Shown here: in pieces, positions 1 through 9,196 of the stretch
Position numbering within the stretch: the stretch's first letter is position 1
Layout of the letters: each line of letters begins with the position of its first letter
DNA from: Paracoccaceae bacterium
GTDB taxonomy: Bacteria > Pseudomonadota > Alphaproteobacteria > Rhodobacterales > Rhodobacteraceae
NCBI GenBank assembly: GCA_902543185.1
Contig: CACBXB010000015.1
Span: forward strand, 1-42,568
Length of the DNA stretch: 42,568 bases
Reading direction: 5' to 3'
Position numbers and translations under genes: made by a program
The notes under the pieces: generated by a model
Told to the model about the DNA's origin: nothing
Seen by the model: only the letters and a program-made list of their open reading frames with translations
Database searches by the model: none

Positions 1-315
1 TTAACCGCTGAAATTGCTCAAAATTCACCCTAATTTTTTGCGACTATATGTTTTTACATTGGTGGAGACTACAGGATAATATGTCACAACTAACAAGGCA
101 ACAATTTTAGAAGAAATTTTTGACTATTTTATATCTAAGGCAGGTAACATGAGTTCTACTAACTGCAACTGAACTGAGCTGAGCTGACAATTTCATAAAC
201 ATTTTTTATCGAGAGAAAGAATTTTAGTCCTTGCATATCTTCTGTGCAATATAGCTTTTTATTTTAATTGCCAATAATCACAAAGAGTTTATGCTTTTAC
301 GAAAAGGTATTTCAA
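1..315. other. Intergenic region upstream of the first Rieske gene
   Basis: I see no supported gene in this left edge. Short leftward and rightward readings are closed quickly by stops. Around 165-188 there is a small imperfect CTGA/GAGCT repeat tract, which I cannot assign. A promoter for the following oxygenase gene is expected here, but I found no convincing -35/-10 pair. The DNA is A/T rich, as expected for an intergenic region. Confidence 0.5.
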
Positions 316-1512
316 TTGGGTCAAGAAAATATAAACATACCGAACGATTGGGATAGATCAGGCCTTCCAGCCTGGAGCTTTTTCAACAAGGAAATGTTTG
401 AAGCTGAAAAGGATTTACTTTTTAGACGCCATTGGCAGCTTATCTGTCATAGCAACGATATACCGAAACCAGGAGATTTCATAACTTGGAATTTAATTGG
501 CGAACGAGCCCTGGTTATTAGAGGTAAAGATAGAAAAGTTAGAGCATTTCATAATTTGTGCAAACATCGTGGTTCGCGGGTAATAGCCGACGACGCAGGA
601 ACATGTAAATCAACAATAACTTGTCCCTTTCATGGCTGGACTTATAATCTTGACGGCACTTTAAGGGGTGCCTCACAACCATCATCTCTTCCCAAACTAG
701 ACCCTGTTGAATATGGCCTACCCCCTTTAGAAATGGACATATGGAATGGCTTTATTTTTGTTAGATTTCAGCCTGGACCACAGCCTGCACTTTCAGCAAT
801 TTTAAAAAAATTTGACAACGAAGTTTCACAGTACGAACTCTTTGATCTTGAACCTACCGGAGAAGGTTTCTGGACAGAGAAAATACATGCCAATTGGAAG
901 TGTGTCCGCGACGTTGATAATGAAGGCTACCATGTTCCTATGGCGCATCCAGGACTGCATGATCTATTTGGTCAAAATTATTACGATGAGCCGATAGAAG
1001 GCGGTCTATCTAGATCTGTTGGATCTTTTAGTTCCGGGATTGGACGCCTGTGGAGCGTGAGAAACTATAAAAAATTGCTGCGCGCCAAAGATACTTTGGA
1101 CGAAACTCATAAGAAATGTTGGCTATACATCGGCGTTTTCCCAAATCTTGTGTTTGGCCTATACCCAGATTCAGTAATCTTCTACCAAGAGTATCCATTA
1201 GAAAATGGAAAAACTATACAACGCGGTGGTAATTATAAATTTGCAAAAGAAAATCGTGAAATGAGAATTTCAAGGTACCTGAGCATGAGAATTGATCGAT
1301 TAACAAGTAAAGAAGACGAACAGTTGATCGAATGGTCTTGGGAAGCAGCATTCTCCAGCGCTTACGAAGGGGTGTTGTTATCTGATTTGGAGTATGGGGT
1401 GAAAGCATACCACGATACTTTAAAAAAATATTTCCCTGTTCTATCAGGTCCGGAACCAGAGACCGGTAAACTGCTGCAGGCAAATGAACGACTACTTGCT
1501 AAAAAAGAATGA
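316..1512 (+). CDS. Rieske 2Fe-2S aromatic-ring/quaternary-amine oxygenase, large subunit
   Basis: This is a cytoplasmic Rieske mononuclear-iron oxygenase alpha subunit. Counting from the TTG at 316, the Rieske ligands are C82, H84, C103 and H106 (CKHRG and CPFHGW). The mononuclear iron site is DNEGYHVPMAH, with H206 and H211. In this family electrons pass from the cluster to the iron, and many members start N-demethylation or hydroxylation of betaine-like compounds. The frame is open from a TTG at 268, but I prefer 316 because AAAAGG precedes it by 8 nt and homologues begin just before the LPAW segment. It converges on the GcvT-like gene. No dedicated reductase gene lies next to it. The substrate is unknown; the family call is secure. 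Confidence 0.9.
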   Translation: MGQENINIPNDWDRSGLPAWSFFNKEMFEAEKDLLFRRHWQLICHSNDIPKPGDFITWNLIGERALVIRGKDRKVRAFHNLCKHRGSRVIADDAGTCKSTITCPFHGWTYNLDGTLRGASQPSSLPKLDPVEYGLPPLEMDIWNGFIFVRFQPGPQPALSAILKKFDNEVSQYELFDLEPTGEGFWTEKIHANWKCVRDVDNEGYHVPMAHPGLHDLFGQNYYDEPIEGGLSRSVGSFSSGIGRLWSVRNYKKLLRAKDTLDETHKKCWLYIGVFPNLVFGLYPDSVIFYQEYPLENGKTIQRGGNYKFAKENREMRISRYLSMRIDRLTSKEDEQLIEWSWEAAFSSAYEGVLLSDLEYGVKAYHDTLKKYFPVLSGPEPETGKLLQANERLLAKKE

Positions 1513-1670
1513 AGATCAATTGAACAATTATTATTGGCAATATACTAGCTGATGCCGAGAAATCTTGAAAACTATTAACTCTATTTAGCTTAAGGTAGTT
1601 AATCTGAAAACTGCTAAATTCTCTCCGTGAGATAAAGAGTCTACCGGGAAAGTGAGTAATATCTCATGGG

Positions 1671-2888
1671 TCAAAAATTGACTGGTGGACAAGAGGATCT
1701 CCTTGCCAAATTGATAAATGGTGGCTTTACTATAGAGACTTTTTTCATAAGTTTATAATATTGTAACTCTTTCAAAGAGTATATTTCGACCCATAAGTTT
1801 TCCATTATGGATTTTGATGAGCCCAATTTCAATTGAGCAATAGCTATAGATTTTTTAGCCATTGGCGACCAAACAGCAGAAGTTACAGTACCAACCTCAT
1901 CTTTTTTGTTGTAATAAATAATTGATCCCTCGACTGGTTCTTTTCCATCTATTTCTAAAGCATAAATTTTGAAAGCTTTACCGTTTTCCAACTCACTATT
2001 TACAATAGCCTTCTTTCCATTGAAAAATCCTTTGTCCAAGTCAACTAACCATCCAAGACCAAGATCGTCAGGGCGCCTACATCTATTTGACCTTATCGCG
2101 TGATCAGATGAAATAAAATCAATGTTAGCCACTATAAAACCTGCTTCTATTCTAGCCATATTTAGAGCGTTATATCCAATCGCCGTCAGTCCATGATTTT
2201 TGCCTGCGGCCCAGATTTTCTCAATAATTTCATTAGCCGCATTATTTTTCATAAAGATTTCGTAGCCTAAGTCTCCGGTAAAACCAGTTCTAGAGATCAT
2301 AATTGGATAATTCGAAATTTTTGCTTGAATAAGATGGAACGGCTTCAAATTATCAATCCTGTTAACCCCTAAAAGGCGGAGAATTGCAGCAGAAGTAGGG
2401 CCCTGAAGGGATATCCCACAGATGTGCTTACTCTCATCAATAATTTCAACATCAAAACCATGTGAGGTATCAATCAGCCAAGGAAGATGCTTTTCCTGAG
2501 AACACAATCGAAAGTCATTATCCGAAATCCTAAAAAGCGTTCCATCATCAATTACAAAACCCTCCTGATCACACCACAAAGTATACTTAACAGTGGCAAC
2601 ATTCTGTTTGGCAACATCTCTCACAGTGAGTTTGTTTAAAAAATCTTCAGCCTGTGGCCCTATAATTCTATATTTGTTTAAAGGACTGATATCGAAGACA
2701 CTACAAGTAGATCGGATAGAGAAATATTCCAACTCCTCGTCCGATAAAATTGTTGGAGATTTGTATCCATTCCAATTATACCAATGACCCTCAGTTTCTT
2801 GCTCAGCAAAAAAATCATAAAAAGGTGACCGGAAAAGTGGTTCGCTAAATGTTATGTCCCTATCTTTTCTCTCTTTTGACTTAGTCAT
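1671..2888 (-). CDS. GcvT-like aminomethyltransferase (folate-binding)
   Basis: This 405-residue protein has the T-protein/GcvT fold, including a VIDD segment near residue 115 and a C-terminal GcvT domain. Family members transfer the one-carbon unit from a methylated amine, or from an aminomethyl adduct, to tetrahydrofolate. Free-standing copies are typical partners of sarcosine, dimethylglycine or DMSP-type demethylation. It is not the glycine-cleavage T protein in context: no gcvH or gcvP is nearby. Its ATG overlaps the stop of the upstream FAD oxidoreductase by four bases (ATGA), so it is the third gene of a leftward operon (6065 to 1671). I infer that it captures the methyl group or formaldehyde released by the oxidoreductases or Rieske enzymes. 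Confidence 0.87.
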   Translation of the reverse strand: MTKSKERKDRDITFSEPLFRSPFYDFFAEQETEGHWYNWNGYKSPTILSDEELEYFSIRSTCSVFDISPLNKYRIIGPQAEDFLNKLTVRDVAKQNVATVKYTLWCDQEGFVIDDGTLFRISDNDFRLCSQEKHLPWLIDTSHGFDVEIIDESKHICGISLQGPTSAAILRLLGVNRIDNLKPFHLIQAKISNYPIMISRTGFTGDLGYEIFMKNNAANEIIEKIWAAGKNHGLTAIGYNALNMARIEAGFIVANIDFISSDHAIRSNRCRRPDDLGLGWLVDLDKGFFNGKKAIVNSELENGKAFKIYALEIDGKEPVEGSIIYYNKKDEVGTVTSAVWSPMAKKSIAIAQLKLGSSKSIMENLWVEIYSLKELQYYKLMKKVSIVKPPFINLARRSSCPPVNF

Positions 2889-4447
2889 TTACTACTCTCT
2901 CGTAAAATCTTTTTTGCAGCATTCAAACCTGACAAGCCAAAAAGATTACCCCCTGGATGAGTGCCTGCTCCACAAATAAAAAGGCCATCAATTGGGGTGG
3001 AATAATCTGACACATCAAATGTCGGCCTCAATGAATAAAGACTATCTATTTGCAATTCACTGTGGTGCCAATGACCCCCAGCAACGAAGTATTTTTTTTC
3101 AGTTTCATTCGGAAGTAAAAGGCTTTTAAATAAAATACTCTTTGTAAATTCAGGAGCCCACTTTTGAATTGTTGTAATAACCTTATTCATCAAAACTTGC
3201 TTTGACTTTTTTGGTTCACCTTTCGGCGTATATGGCGTATTCTGAATACAAATGGAGGCCGTAACTGCTCCATTTAGAGACGACCCAGAGGTAATCTTAC
3301 TGAAATACATTTCAAAATTAGGATCAGAAGGAAGTTCATTATATTTAAGAGAGTTAAAGTTACTTTCTACCGATTCCAGGGACGGAGCATAAACGTATCG
3401 GCAGTTTGATTCTAAGTTTTGCGAAGCGTGAAGCTTTGGAAATTCCTCCAAAATGATGTTGAGCTTACTGGTATTTCCTGAACACCTGAGAGCTTTAATC
3501 CGTCGTGTTAGATCAGTCTCCAGATTTTTAGGACCTACCAAGTCAAGAAAAGTGTTCACTGGGCTGATAGAAGAGACAATGGTTTTTGCAGAATATTCCA
3601 CTCCATTTTCTAGCTTTACGCCAGTCGCCACTGAGTCCGATATATTAAGTGAACTGACCTTGCTTTTAAAAAGGAAATCTACTCCATTTTCCTCAGCTGA
3701 TTTAAATAAAGCATTAATAAAACTGGTAACGCCACCATTAATAGATAATGATTTCTCTTCGTAGGAAGATTTCATTTGTGAAAGTTTATATAGTAAACCT
3801 AGATAGGACGTAGGTGATCTGGGTCCTAATTTTATTCCTAATGTTGAATCAAAAGAAATTAGTCCTTTGAGAGAAGATGTTTCAAGTTCCTCTTCCACTA
3901 AATCGGCAATGCACATAGTAATCATTCGTAAAAGTTCTTGGAATTGTTCTTTACCTTGCAACCTCAATTTTGCTGCTGTCATAATTAAATTGGCTTTACT
4001 AGCAAATGTTTTTTGATTTCTTCCAACAGGAATTTGTGATGCCAATTTTTGAAAGAGATGGCTCTGGTTAAAAAACTTCTTTCTGAGTTCTTTCCATCTT
4101 CTGAATTCGTCCTCTCTTATACCTTCTATACTTTTTCCAAATTCACTGCCAAATACAATATCGTCATTTTTTAGGCTCAGGCCTACGGTCTTCAATCCAT
4201 CTTCATTAAACAAAAGCTCATATTTGTTGAGCCCCAAATCTTGCACAACATCTTTTGAAATACCAAGTGCATTACTAGCCAATTCCGGAGCTTGAAAACC
4301 TTCGAATAAAACTTCATTCCTCGCCATTCCACCATATGTTTCGCTAGCTTCAAGTAAAAGAACTCTCCTTCCAGAAGAAGCCAACTTTGAAGCTACGATG
4401 AGACCATTGTGTCCAGCCCCAATTACGATAACATCATAAGACTTCAT
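2885..4447 (-). CDS. Phytoene-desaturase-like FAD/NAD(P) oxidoreductase (second copy)
   Basis: This is a COG1233-type FAD oxidoreductase of about 520 residues. An N-terminal Rossmann motif (GAGHNG, residues 10-15, then an acidic residue about 20 on) binds FAD. The C terminus has the GLFICGAGTHPGG FAD-contact motif. The frame continues upstream to 4480, but I start at the ATG at 4447 because AGGGA sits six bases before it and the next residues lead straight into the Rossmann strand. It overlaps the upstream paralogue by 14 nt and the downstream GcvT-like gene by 4 nt, so translation is probably coupled. No carotenoid genes are present, so a desaturase role in pigment synthesis is unlikely. An amine or ring oxidation role is inferred from the neighbours. 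Confidence 0.87.
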   Translation of the reverse strand: MKSYDVIVIGAGHNGLIVASKLASSGRRVLLLEASETYGGMARNEVLFEGFQAPELASNALGISKDVVQDLGLNKYELLFNEDGLKTVGLSLKNDDIVFGSEFGKSIEGIREDEFRRWKELRKKFFNQSHLFQKLASQIPVGRNQKTFASKANLIMTAAKLRLQGKEQFQELLRMITMCIADLVEEELETSSLKGLISFDSTLGIKLGPRSPTSYLGLLYKLSQMKSSYEEKSLSINGGVTSFINALFKSAEENGVDFLFKSKVSSLNISDSVATGVKLENGVEYSAKTIVSSISPVNTFLDLVGPKNLETDLTRRIKALRCSGNTSKLNIILEEFPKLHASQNLESNCRYVYAPSLESVESNFNSLKYNELPSDPNFEMYFSKITSGSSLNGAVTASICIQNTPYTPKGEPKKSKQVLMNKVITTIQKWAPEFTKSILFKSLLLPNETEKKYFVAGGHWHHSELQIDSLYSLRPTFDVSDYSTPIDGLFICGAGTHPGGNLFGLSGLNAAKKILRESSK

Positions 4448-6065
4448 AAGCGTCCCTAATATCAGAGTTAGGCAAATCAAGATCCTTTAGTATTTCAACG
4501 GCAGCATTTCGGCCAGGAGCACCCATTACACCACCACCTGGGTGGGTAGATGAACCACACATATATAGACCTTTAATGGGACTTCTATATTGAGCATAAC
4601 CGGGTATTGGTCTGTTGAACAAAAGCTGGTCAAAAGTTAACTCGCCCTGAAAAATGTTCCCCTCAGTCAAACCAACCTCCTCTTCAAGCTCTTTGGGAGT
4701 TCTTACTTCCATATGTAGAATTTTATCTTTGAATCCCGGCGAATAATCTGCAATCTGTTGGATCACAGTTTCTCCAAATGCATCCTTATTCTCTTTAGTC
4801 CAATTTTTGCCTCCTACTTTTGGGGGACAATATTGAACAAAGCAACTCATGAAATGCTTTCCAGGAGGGGCCATGGTAGGATCTGTTAAAGTAGGTATCA
4901 TCATGTCTAAAAATGGATCCCGGGACCAAGTTCCCATTTTCCAATCATCGTAAGCTCTCTCCATCCTTTCAATACTGTCCGTGAAATGAATATCACCTTT
5001 TAAACATGGATTACTTTCTGAGACACCTAGGAATTTTGGCATACTATCAAGGGCGATATTAACCTTTCCTGATGAGCCACGTATTTTAAAATTATTCACT
5101 TTTTTTATAAAGTTTGGTGGCAGATGTTCAGGATCAGCTAATTTTAAAAATGTACGCTTTACGTCAGCATTTGACACAACATTTTTCGCCAAATACTCGT
5201 CACCATTTTTTAATATCACACCTCTAACTCTAGCGCCTTTAATATCAACTTTCTCCACCTCAGAATTGTTGAGTAACGTACCACCCATTGCTCTAAAGGA
5301 AGAAGTCAAAGCCTTTGAAATAGCTCCCATTCCTCCGCGGGCATAGCCCCACGCTCCGATTGAACCATCAACTTCGCCCATATAGTGATGCAGAAGGACG
5401 TATGCGGTACCTGGTGACATTGGCCCCAAAGCTGTTCCGATGATGCCTGAAACTGCCAGAGAAGCCTTTATTACTTCATTTTCAAAATATTCATCTAAAA
5501 AATCTGAAATTGACATAGTCCAGAATCGAACAGTATCAGCCAATTCACTAGCAGTTAAGTCATTTACTTTACGCAACAGATAAAGCATTTCTGAGAGATC
5601 TCTAAATTTAAAGCTCGCCGGATCTGGTGCAGTTCTCATTAAAAGTGGCTGAATAAATCTGCATTGCTTAAGAATATCCCTAGAGTATCTCGAATAAGAC
5701 TCGCTGTCTTTTACACTAAACCGCTCTAACTCTCGCTTTTTTGCCTGGTAGTTTCTGTAAGATGCAAGATAGTCACCATCTCTTGTGAATACCGCTCCGC
5801 CCTCTATGGCAACAATCTGTAGTCCATGTTTTGGCAACTCCAAATCTCGCATGATTTCAGGTCTAAAAAGACTGCAAACATAGGAACAGTTTGAATATAA
5901 AATTCCAGGATGGAGTTCACGACTAACCGTAGCACCTCCTATCCAATCATTTTTTTCGAGAACTAGAACGTTTAACCCTGCTTTTTGAAGGTAACACGCA
6001 TTGACCAAGCCATTATGACCAGAACCGATCACTATTACATCAAAGTTTTTTTCCACAGACTGCAC
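4434..6065 (-). CDS. Phytoene-desaturase-like FAD/NAD(P) oxidoreductase (first copy)
   Basis: This 543-residue protein is the first gene of the leftward operon and a paralogue of the next one. GSGHNG at residues 14-19 begins the FAD-binding fold, followed by VLEKNDWIGGA. The C terminus carries GLYMCGSSTHPGGG. The start is a GTG at 6065; a GTG at 6056 is an alternative, since the only purine-rich stretch (AGG) is close to the first. The tandem pair may act on successive intermediates or form a heteromer. The sequence shows the family and cofactor but not the substrate. The promoter is probably the TTGACG element in the inverted repeat near 6265. Confidence 0.87.
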   Translation of the reverse strand: MQSVEKNFDVIVIGSGHNGLVNACYLQKAGLNVLVLEKNDWIGGATVSRELHPGILYSNCSYVCSLFRPEIMRDLELPKHGLQIVAIEGGAVFTRDGDYLASYRNYQAKKRELERFSVKDSESYSRYSRDILKQCRFIQPLLMRTAPDPASFKFRDLSEMLYLLRKVNDLTASELADTVRFWTMSISDFLDEYFENEVIKASLAVSGIIGTALGPMSPGTAYVLLHHYMGEVDGSIGAWGYARGGMGAISKALTSSFRAMGGTLLNNSEVEKVDIKGARVRGVILKNGDEYLAKNVVSNADVKRTFLKLADPEHLPPNFIKKVNNFKIRGSSGKVNIALDSMPKFLGVSESNPCLKGDIHFTDSIERMERAYDDWKMGTWSRDPFLDMMIPTLTDPTMAPPGKHFMSCFVQYCPPKVGGKNWTKENKDAFGETVIQQIADYSPGFKDKILHMEVRTPKELEEEVGLTEGNIFQGELTFDQLLFNRPIPGYAQYRSPIKGLYMCGSSTHPGGGVMGAPGRNAAVEILKDLDLPNSDIRDAYEVL

Positions 6066-6446
6066 TACCTAAGTTGAAAAGTTAATTCTAACCACACCTT
6101 AACATTACAAAATAGCGAGTCAAAAAATTGATTATTATTTTATTGTAATAATTGAAGTTTTTTATTTTCAGATAAACTTAAGTTCCTATTATTGAAACTT
6201 GTTATAGAAAGCACGTATATTTTTCGGAACAACATGATGCATATTCTTCTTTGAACAACACTTCGTCAACGAATTATAGCTATTTTTCTTGACGAAGCAA
6301 AGCCATTAAGCATTATGGCTTTTTAGTGACAAATACCACTGACAGTAATTTAGTATGCTACTTGAGAATTGAAACGGGGATGAAAAATTTTTAGCTTAAC
6401 ATTTAAAGACGAAACAAAAAAGGGCTGGAAACTTCTATCTACTCCA
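6066..6446. promoter_or_regulatory. Divergent promoter region between oxidoreductase operon and ABC transporter
   Basis: No confirmed gene is present except the probable start of the permease reading frame near 6380-6446. The stretch is very A/T rich and holds two inverted repeats: 6261-6269 with 6289-6297 (CTTCGTCAA/TTGACGAAG), and 6301-6306 with 6315-6320 (AGCCAT/ATGGCT) followed by five T. The first repeat puts a TTGACG hexamer facing outward on each strand. Its layout suggests shared control of uptake and catabolism by one regulator encoded elsewhere. Confidence 0.55.
6261..6297. promoter_or_regulatory. Inverted repeat with mirrored TTGACG -35 elements (putative operator)
   Basis: Arms of nine bases match perfectly across a 19-nt spacer, and the spacer contains ATAGCTAT almost exactly at the symmetry centre. 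Rightward, TTGACG at 6289 is followed 17 bp later by ATTATG. Leftward, TTGACG reading down from 6269 is followed 17 bp later by GAATAT, a weaker match. Dual promoter and operator function is inferred from position and spacing only. Confidence 0.45.
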
Positions 6447-7253
6447 TTGGCGTTCAGCATCATTCTACTGGCAGCTCCACTGACGATGATGTTCCTATTG
6501 AGCTTTTGGACACAAGATTATTTAGTTCTAAACAAAACTTTCACTTTAAATAATTACATTGAAGCTTTTACACAGCCTGTCTACCAATTACTATTTTCGA
6601 GATCTCTGTACATTTCGCTAACGGTAACTTTTTTTACCGTTTTGCTGGCCTACCCAATGGCTTATTTTATTTCTTTTTATGGCGGCAACAGAAAAGCACT
6701 TTGGCTGTTCTTAATTACGATACCATTTTGGACAAGTTACCTTCTTAGAATGTTTTTATGGAAGGTCATTCTGGGATATAATGGCGTTCTAAATTCATTT
6801 CTGTTGTGGTTGGAAATGATAAGTGAACCCCTCACTTTTATTTTATATAATTCTAATGCCGTGATTATTGCGCTCACACATGGCTGGGCACCTTTTGCTA
6901 TTTTACCAATTTTTGTTTCCCTTGAAAAAATTGATAGATCCTTACTCGAAGCAAGTAGAGATTTAGGAGATGGACCAATTAAACAATTTTTTAGGGTAAT
7001 CCTGCCTTTATCAATGCCTGGTGTGGTAGGTGCCTCCCTAATAATTTTCATTCCCACTGTTGGAGATTACATCACACCTAAATTAGTTGGCGGTACTGAT
7101 GGCCTAATGATCGCAAATATGATCCAAGTCCAATTCTCTAAAGCAAATAACGCCCCTCTCGCTGCGGCTTTATCTGTTTCCTCATTAGTAATTGTAGCCT
7201 TTATCTCAATTGTTTTTGTTCTCTTCAACAAAAAATACTTAAGGAGGTATTAA
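6447..7253 (+). CDS. ABC transporter permease, PotB-like (polyamine/opine family)
   Basis: This inner-membrane permease has about six membrane segments and the cytoplasmic EAA loop (LLEASRDLGDGPIKQFFRVI). It is the first permease of a PotABCD-type importer. The 268-residue frame given starts at TTG 6447, but that begins inside the first membrane helix and has no ribosome site. Codons stay open upstream to 6384. A natural start would be the ATG at 6380, which is in another frame; removing one T from the T5 run 6388-6392 would join it and give a normal N terminus (MKNFSLTFKDETKKGW). An ATT start at 6387, seven bases after GGGG, is an alternative. So the gene is either mis-started or has a one-base indel. 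Confidence 0.85.
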   Translation: MAFSIILLAAPLTMMFLLSFWTQDYLVLNKTFTLNNYIEAFTQPVYQLLFSRSLYISLTVTFFTVLLAYPMAYFISFYGGNRKALWLFLITIPFWTSYLLRMFLWKVILGYNGVLNSFLLWLEMISEPLTFILYNSNAVIIALTHGWAPFAILPIFVSLEKIDRSLLEASRDLGDGPIKQFFRVILPLSMPGVVGASLIIFIPTVGDYITPKLVGGTDGLMIANMIQVQFSKANNAPLAAALSVSSLVIVAFISIVFVLFNKKYLRRY

Positions 7254-7254
7254 G

Positions 7255-8052
7255 ATGGGCCGTTCCGGCAAATTCCTCAAAATTTTTGCGGTTACATATT
7301 TGATATTTTTGTATGCACCAGCGTTACTGCTTCCAATATTTTCATTTAATTCAAGCCAGATTATTGCTTTTCCGTTATCAGGTTTTACCACCGGTTGGTT
7401 CAAAGCATTATTGTATCAAGAGACTTTACATGAAGCCCTAAAAAATTCACTTATTGTAGCTGCGTCATCAAGTATTTTTGCTACAATATTGGGCACACTA
7501 GCTTCACGCTCTTCAAGTAGGTATAATTTTCCCGGCAAACAATTTTCGCTAACTTTTATATTGGCACCACTGGTTTTGCCTGAAATAATAGTTGGTGTAT
7601 CACTTTTGATCGTACTAATTCAGCTCGGATTACCACTTAATCTTTGGAGCGTCGTTTTAGGCCATACTCTACTAATTATGCCGTTCTCAATACTCATCAT
7701 GAATTCTGCCTTTAACAATCTTGACATAAGTTTAGAAGAAGCATCTCTCGATCTTGGCGAAACGCCAATTGGAACCTTCCGCCGCGTGATCCTACCGCTG
7801 GTTTATCCTGGTATAATGGCTAGCTTATTACTAGGTTTTACGTTGTCTTTAGACGAATTTATAATAGCATTTTTCTTAACTGGAACAGAGACTACATTAC
7901 CAGTTTACATATGGTCATTGTTTAGATTTCCAAAACAATTACCGACTACAATGGCACTAGGTACAATTCTAATCTTGGTTTCGTTAATTTTGCTATCTCT
8001 TAGTGAGTATTTTCGAAGAAGAGCAGCAAAATCGCAAACGTCCTTATTGTAA
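7255..8052 (+). CDS. ABC transporter permease, PotC-like
   Basis: This is the second inner-membrane permease of the importer: 265 residues, about six membrane helices, and an EAA loop (LEEASLDLGETPIGTFRRVI) that docks with the ATPase. The ATG at 7255 lies one base after the preceding stop, and a full AAGGAGGT ribosome site sits about seven bases upstream, so the start is firm. It pairs with the PotB-like permease as a heterodimer. The family covers polyamines, opines and other cationic or zwitterionic amines, and the exact solute cannot be told from the permease sequence. Confidence 0.93.
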   Translation: MGRSGKFLKIFAVTYLIFLYAPALLLPIFSFNSSQIIAFPLSGFTTGWFKALLYQETLHEALKNSLIVAASSSIFATILGTLASRSSSRYNFPGKQFSLTFILAPLVLPEIIVGVSLLIVLIQLGLPLNLWSVVLGHTLLIMPFSILIMNSAFNNLDISLEEASLDLGETPIGTFRRVILPLVYPGIMASLLLGFTLSLDEFIIAFFLTGTETTLPVYIWSLFRFPKQLPTTMALGTILILVSLILLSLSEYFRRRAAKSQTSLL

Positions 8053-8074
8053 AATTTAAAGGAATTTTTAAACA

Positions 8075-9151
8075 ATGGTTAAATTAGTTCAGGTTGAAAA
8101 TGTCTTTAAAAGCTTTGGTGACGTTAATGCTGTGAATGGTGTTTCTTTAGACATTGAAGAAGGCCAATTCTATTCACTTTTAGGCCCTTCTGGTTGTGGT
8201 AAAACTACGCTATTACGACTAATTGCTGGCTTCGAAAAACCAACTTCTGGGCAAGTCTTTATCGATAATACTTCGATGGAAGGTATTGAGCCTAATTTAC
8301 GGCCAACAAATATGGTTTTCCAAAATTATGCTATTTTTCCGCATTTGAATGTAGAAGAAAATGTGGCCTACGGATTGCGAAACAAACGTGAAAATAGAAA
8401 CAAACAAAACAAACTTGTTGATGAAGCACTTGAGCTAGTAGGATTATCCGGTCTCAATAAACGTTCTGCTAATGCCCTTTCCGGAGGCCAAAAGCAGCGG
8501 GTTGCTCTAGCACGTGCGCTAATATTAAAACCAAAAGTTCTCTTATTAGACGAGCCACTCTCAGCTTTAGACAAGAAACTAAGAGAGCAGATGCAGTCAG
8601 AACTAAGACACCTGCAGCGAGCCGTTGGGATTACTTTTATACTTGTAACCCATGACCAATACGAAGCGCTTACAATGAGTGACAGAGTAGCCGTTATGTT
8701 CGATGGAAAGGTAGCACAAGAAGCTTCACCTAGAGATCTCTACGAACTTCCAACTTCACAAAAAGTTGCGTCTTTCATTGGAGAGATGACTTTTATTGAA
8801 GGTGAAATTATAGGTGAAAACAAAAATTTAAAGGTTCAGTCTGAAATTTTTGGCCAAATAAATATAGACAAGTCTCGGGTTTTTGGCCAATCATCTAAAA
8901 AGATTATTCTTGGAATACGGCCCGAGAAAATAACCATAGTTCCAAAAACTTCTCGATCAAAAAATTTAGTTTCTGGAAAGATAATTGATGTATCATACTT
9001 CGGCGAAACAACTAACTATAAAGTTTCATGCGGGACTATTGAAACTTTGACGATCTCGTCGCAAAATTCTGTTGGCCAGCCTAGTTATTCCGTTGGTAAA
9101 GAAATCCAGTTAAAGGCTGATTTGGATAATATAATAGCCTTTTCAGCTTGA
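8075..9151 (+). CDS. ABC transporter ATP-binding protein, PotA-like
   Basis: This is the cytoplasmic ATPase of the importer, 358 residues. Walker A is GPSGCGKT (37-44), the Q-loop is at Q83, the signature LSGGQ is at 135-139 and Walker B is LLLDE (156-160). The C-terminal third is a TOBE-type regulatory domain, as in PotA/MalK-like subunits. It follows the PotC-like permease by 22 bp with AAAGGA upstream. The gene ends at the first base of a strong hairpin terminator. All motifs are intact, so the subunit should be active. Confidence 0.95.
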   Translation: MVKLVQVENVFKSFGDVNAVNGVSLDIEEGQFYSLLGPSGCGKTTLLRLIAGFEKPTSGQVFIDNTSMEGIEPNLRPTNMVFQNYAIFPHLNVEENVAYGLRNKRENRNKQNKLVDEALELVGLSGLNKRSANALSGGQKQRVALARALILKPKVLLLDEPLSALDKKLREQMQSELRHLQRAVGITFILVTHDQYEALTMSDRVAVMFDGKVAQEASPRDLYELPTSQKVASFIGEMTFIEGEIIGENKNLKVQSEIFGQINIDKSRVFGQSSKKIILGIRPEKITIVPKTSRSKNLVSGKIIDVSYFGETTNYKVSCGTIETLTISSQNSVGQPSYSVGKEIQLKADLDNIIAFSA

Positions 9152-9186
9152 TTTCAGAGGCGAAGTTCGCCTCTGAAATTTTTAAT
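9151..9186. terminator. Bidirectional rho-independent terminator
   Basis: ATTTCAGAGGCGAA (9151-9164) pairs perfectly with 9166-9179, a 14-base inverted repeat with a one-base centre. It is followed by a T run on the plus strand and preceded by A/T-rich sequence on the other. It separates the transporter operon from the convergent binding-protein gene and can stop both transcripts. Confidence 0.85.
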
Positions 9187-9196
9187 TTAGTCCTAT

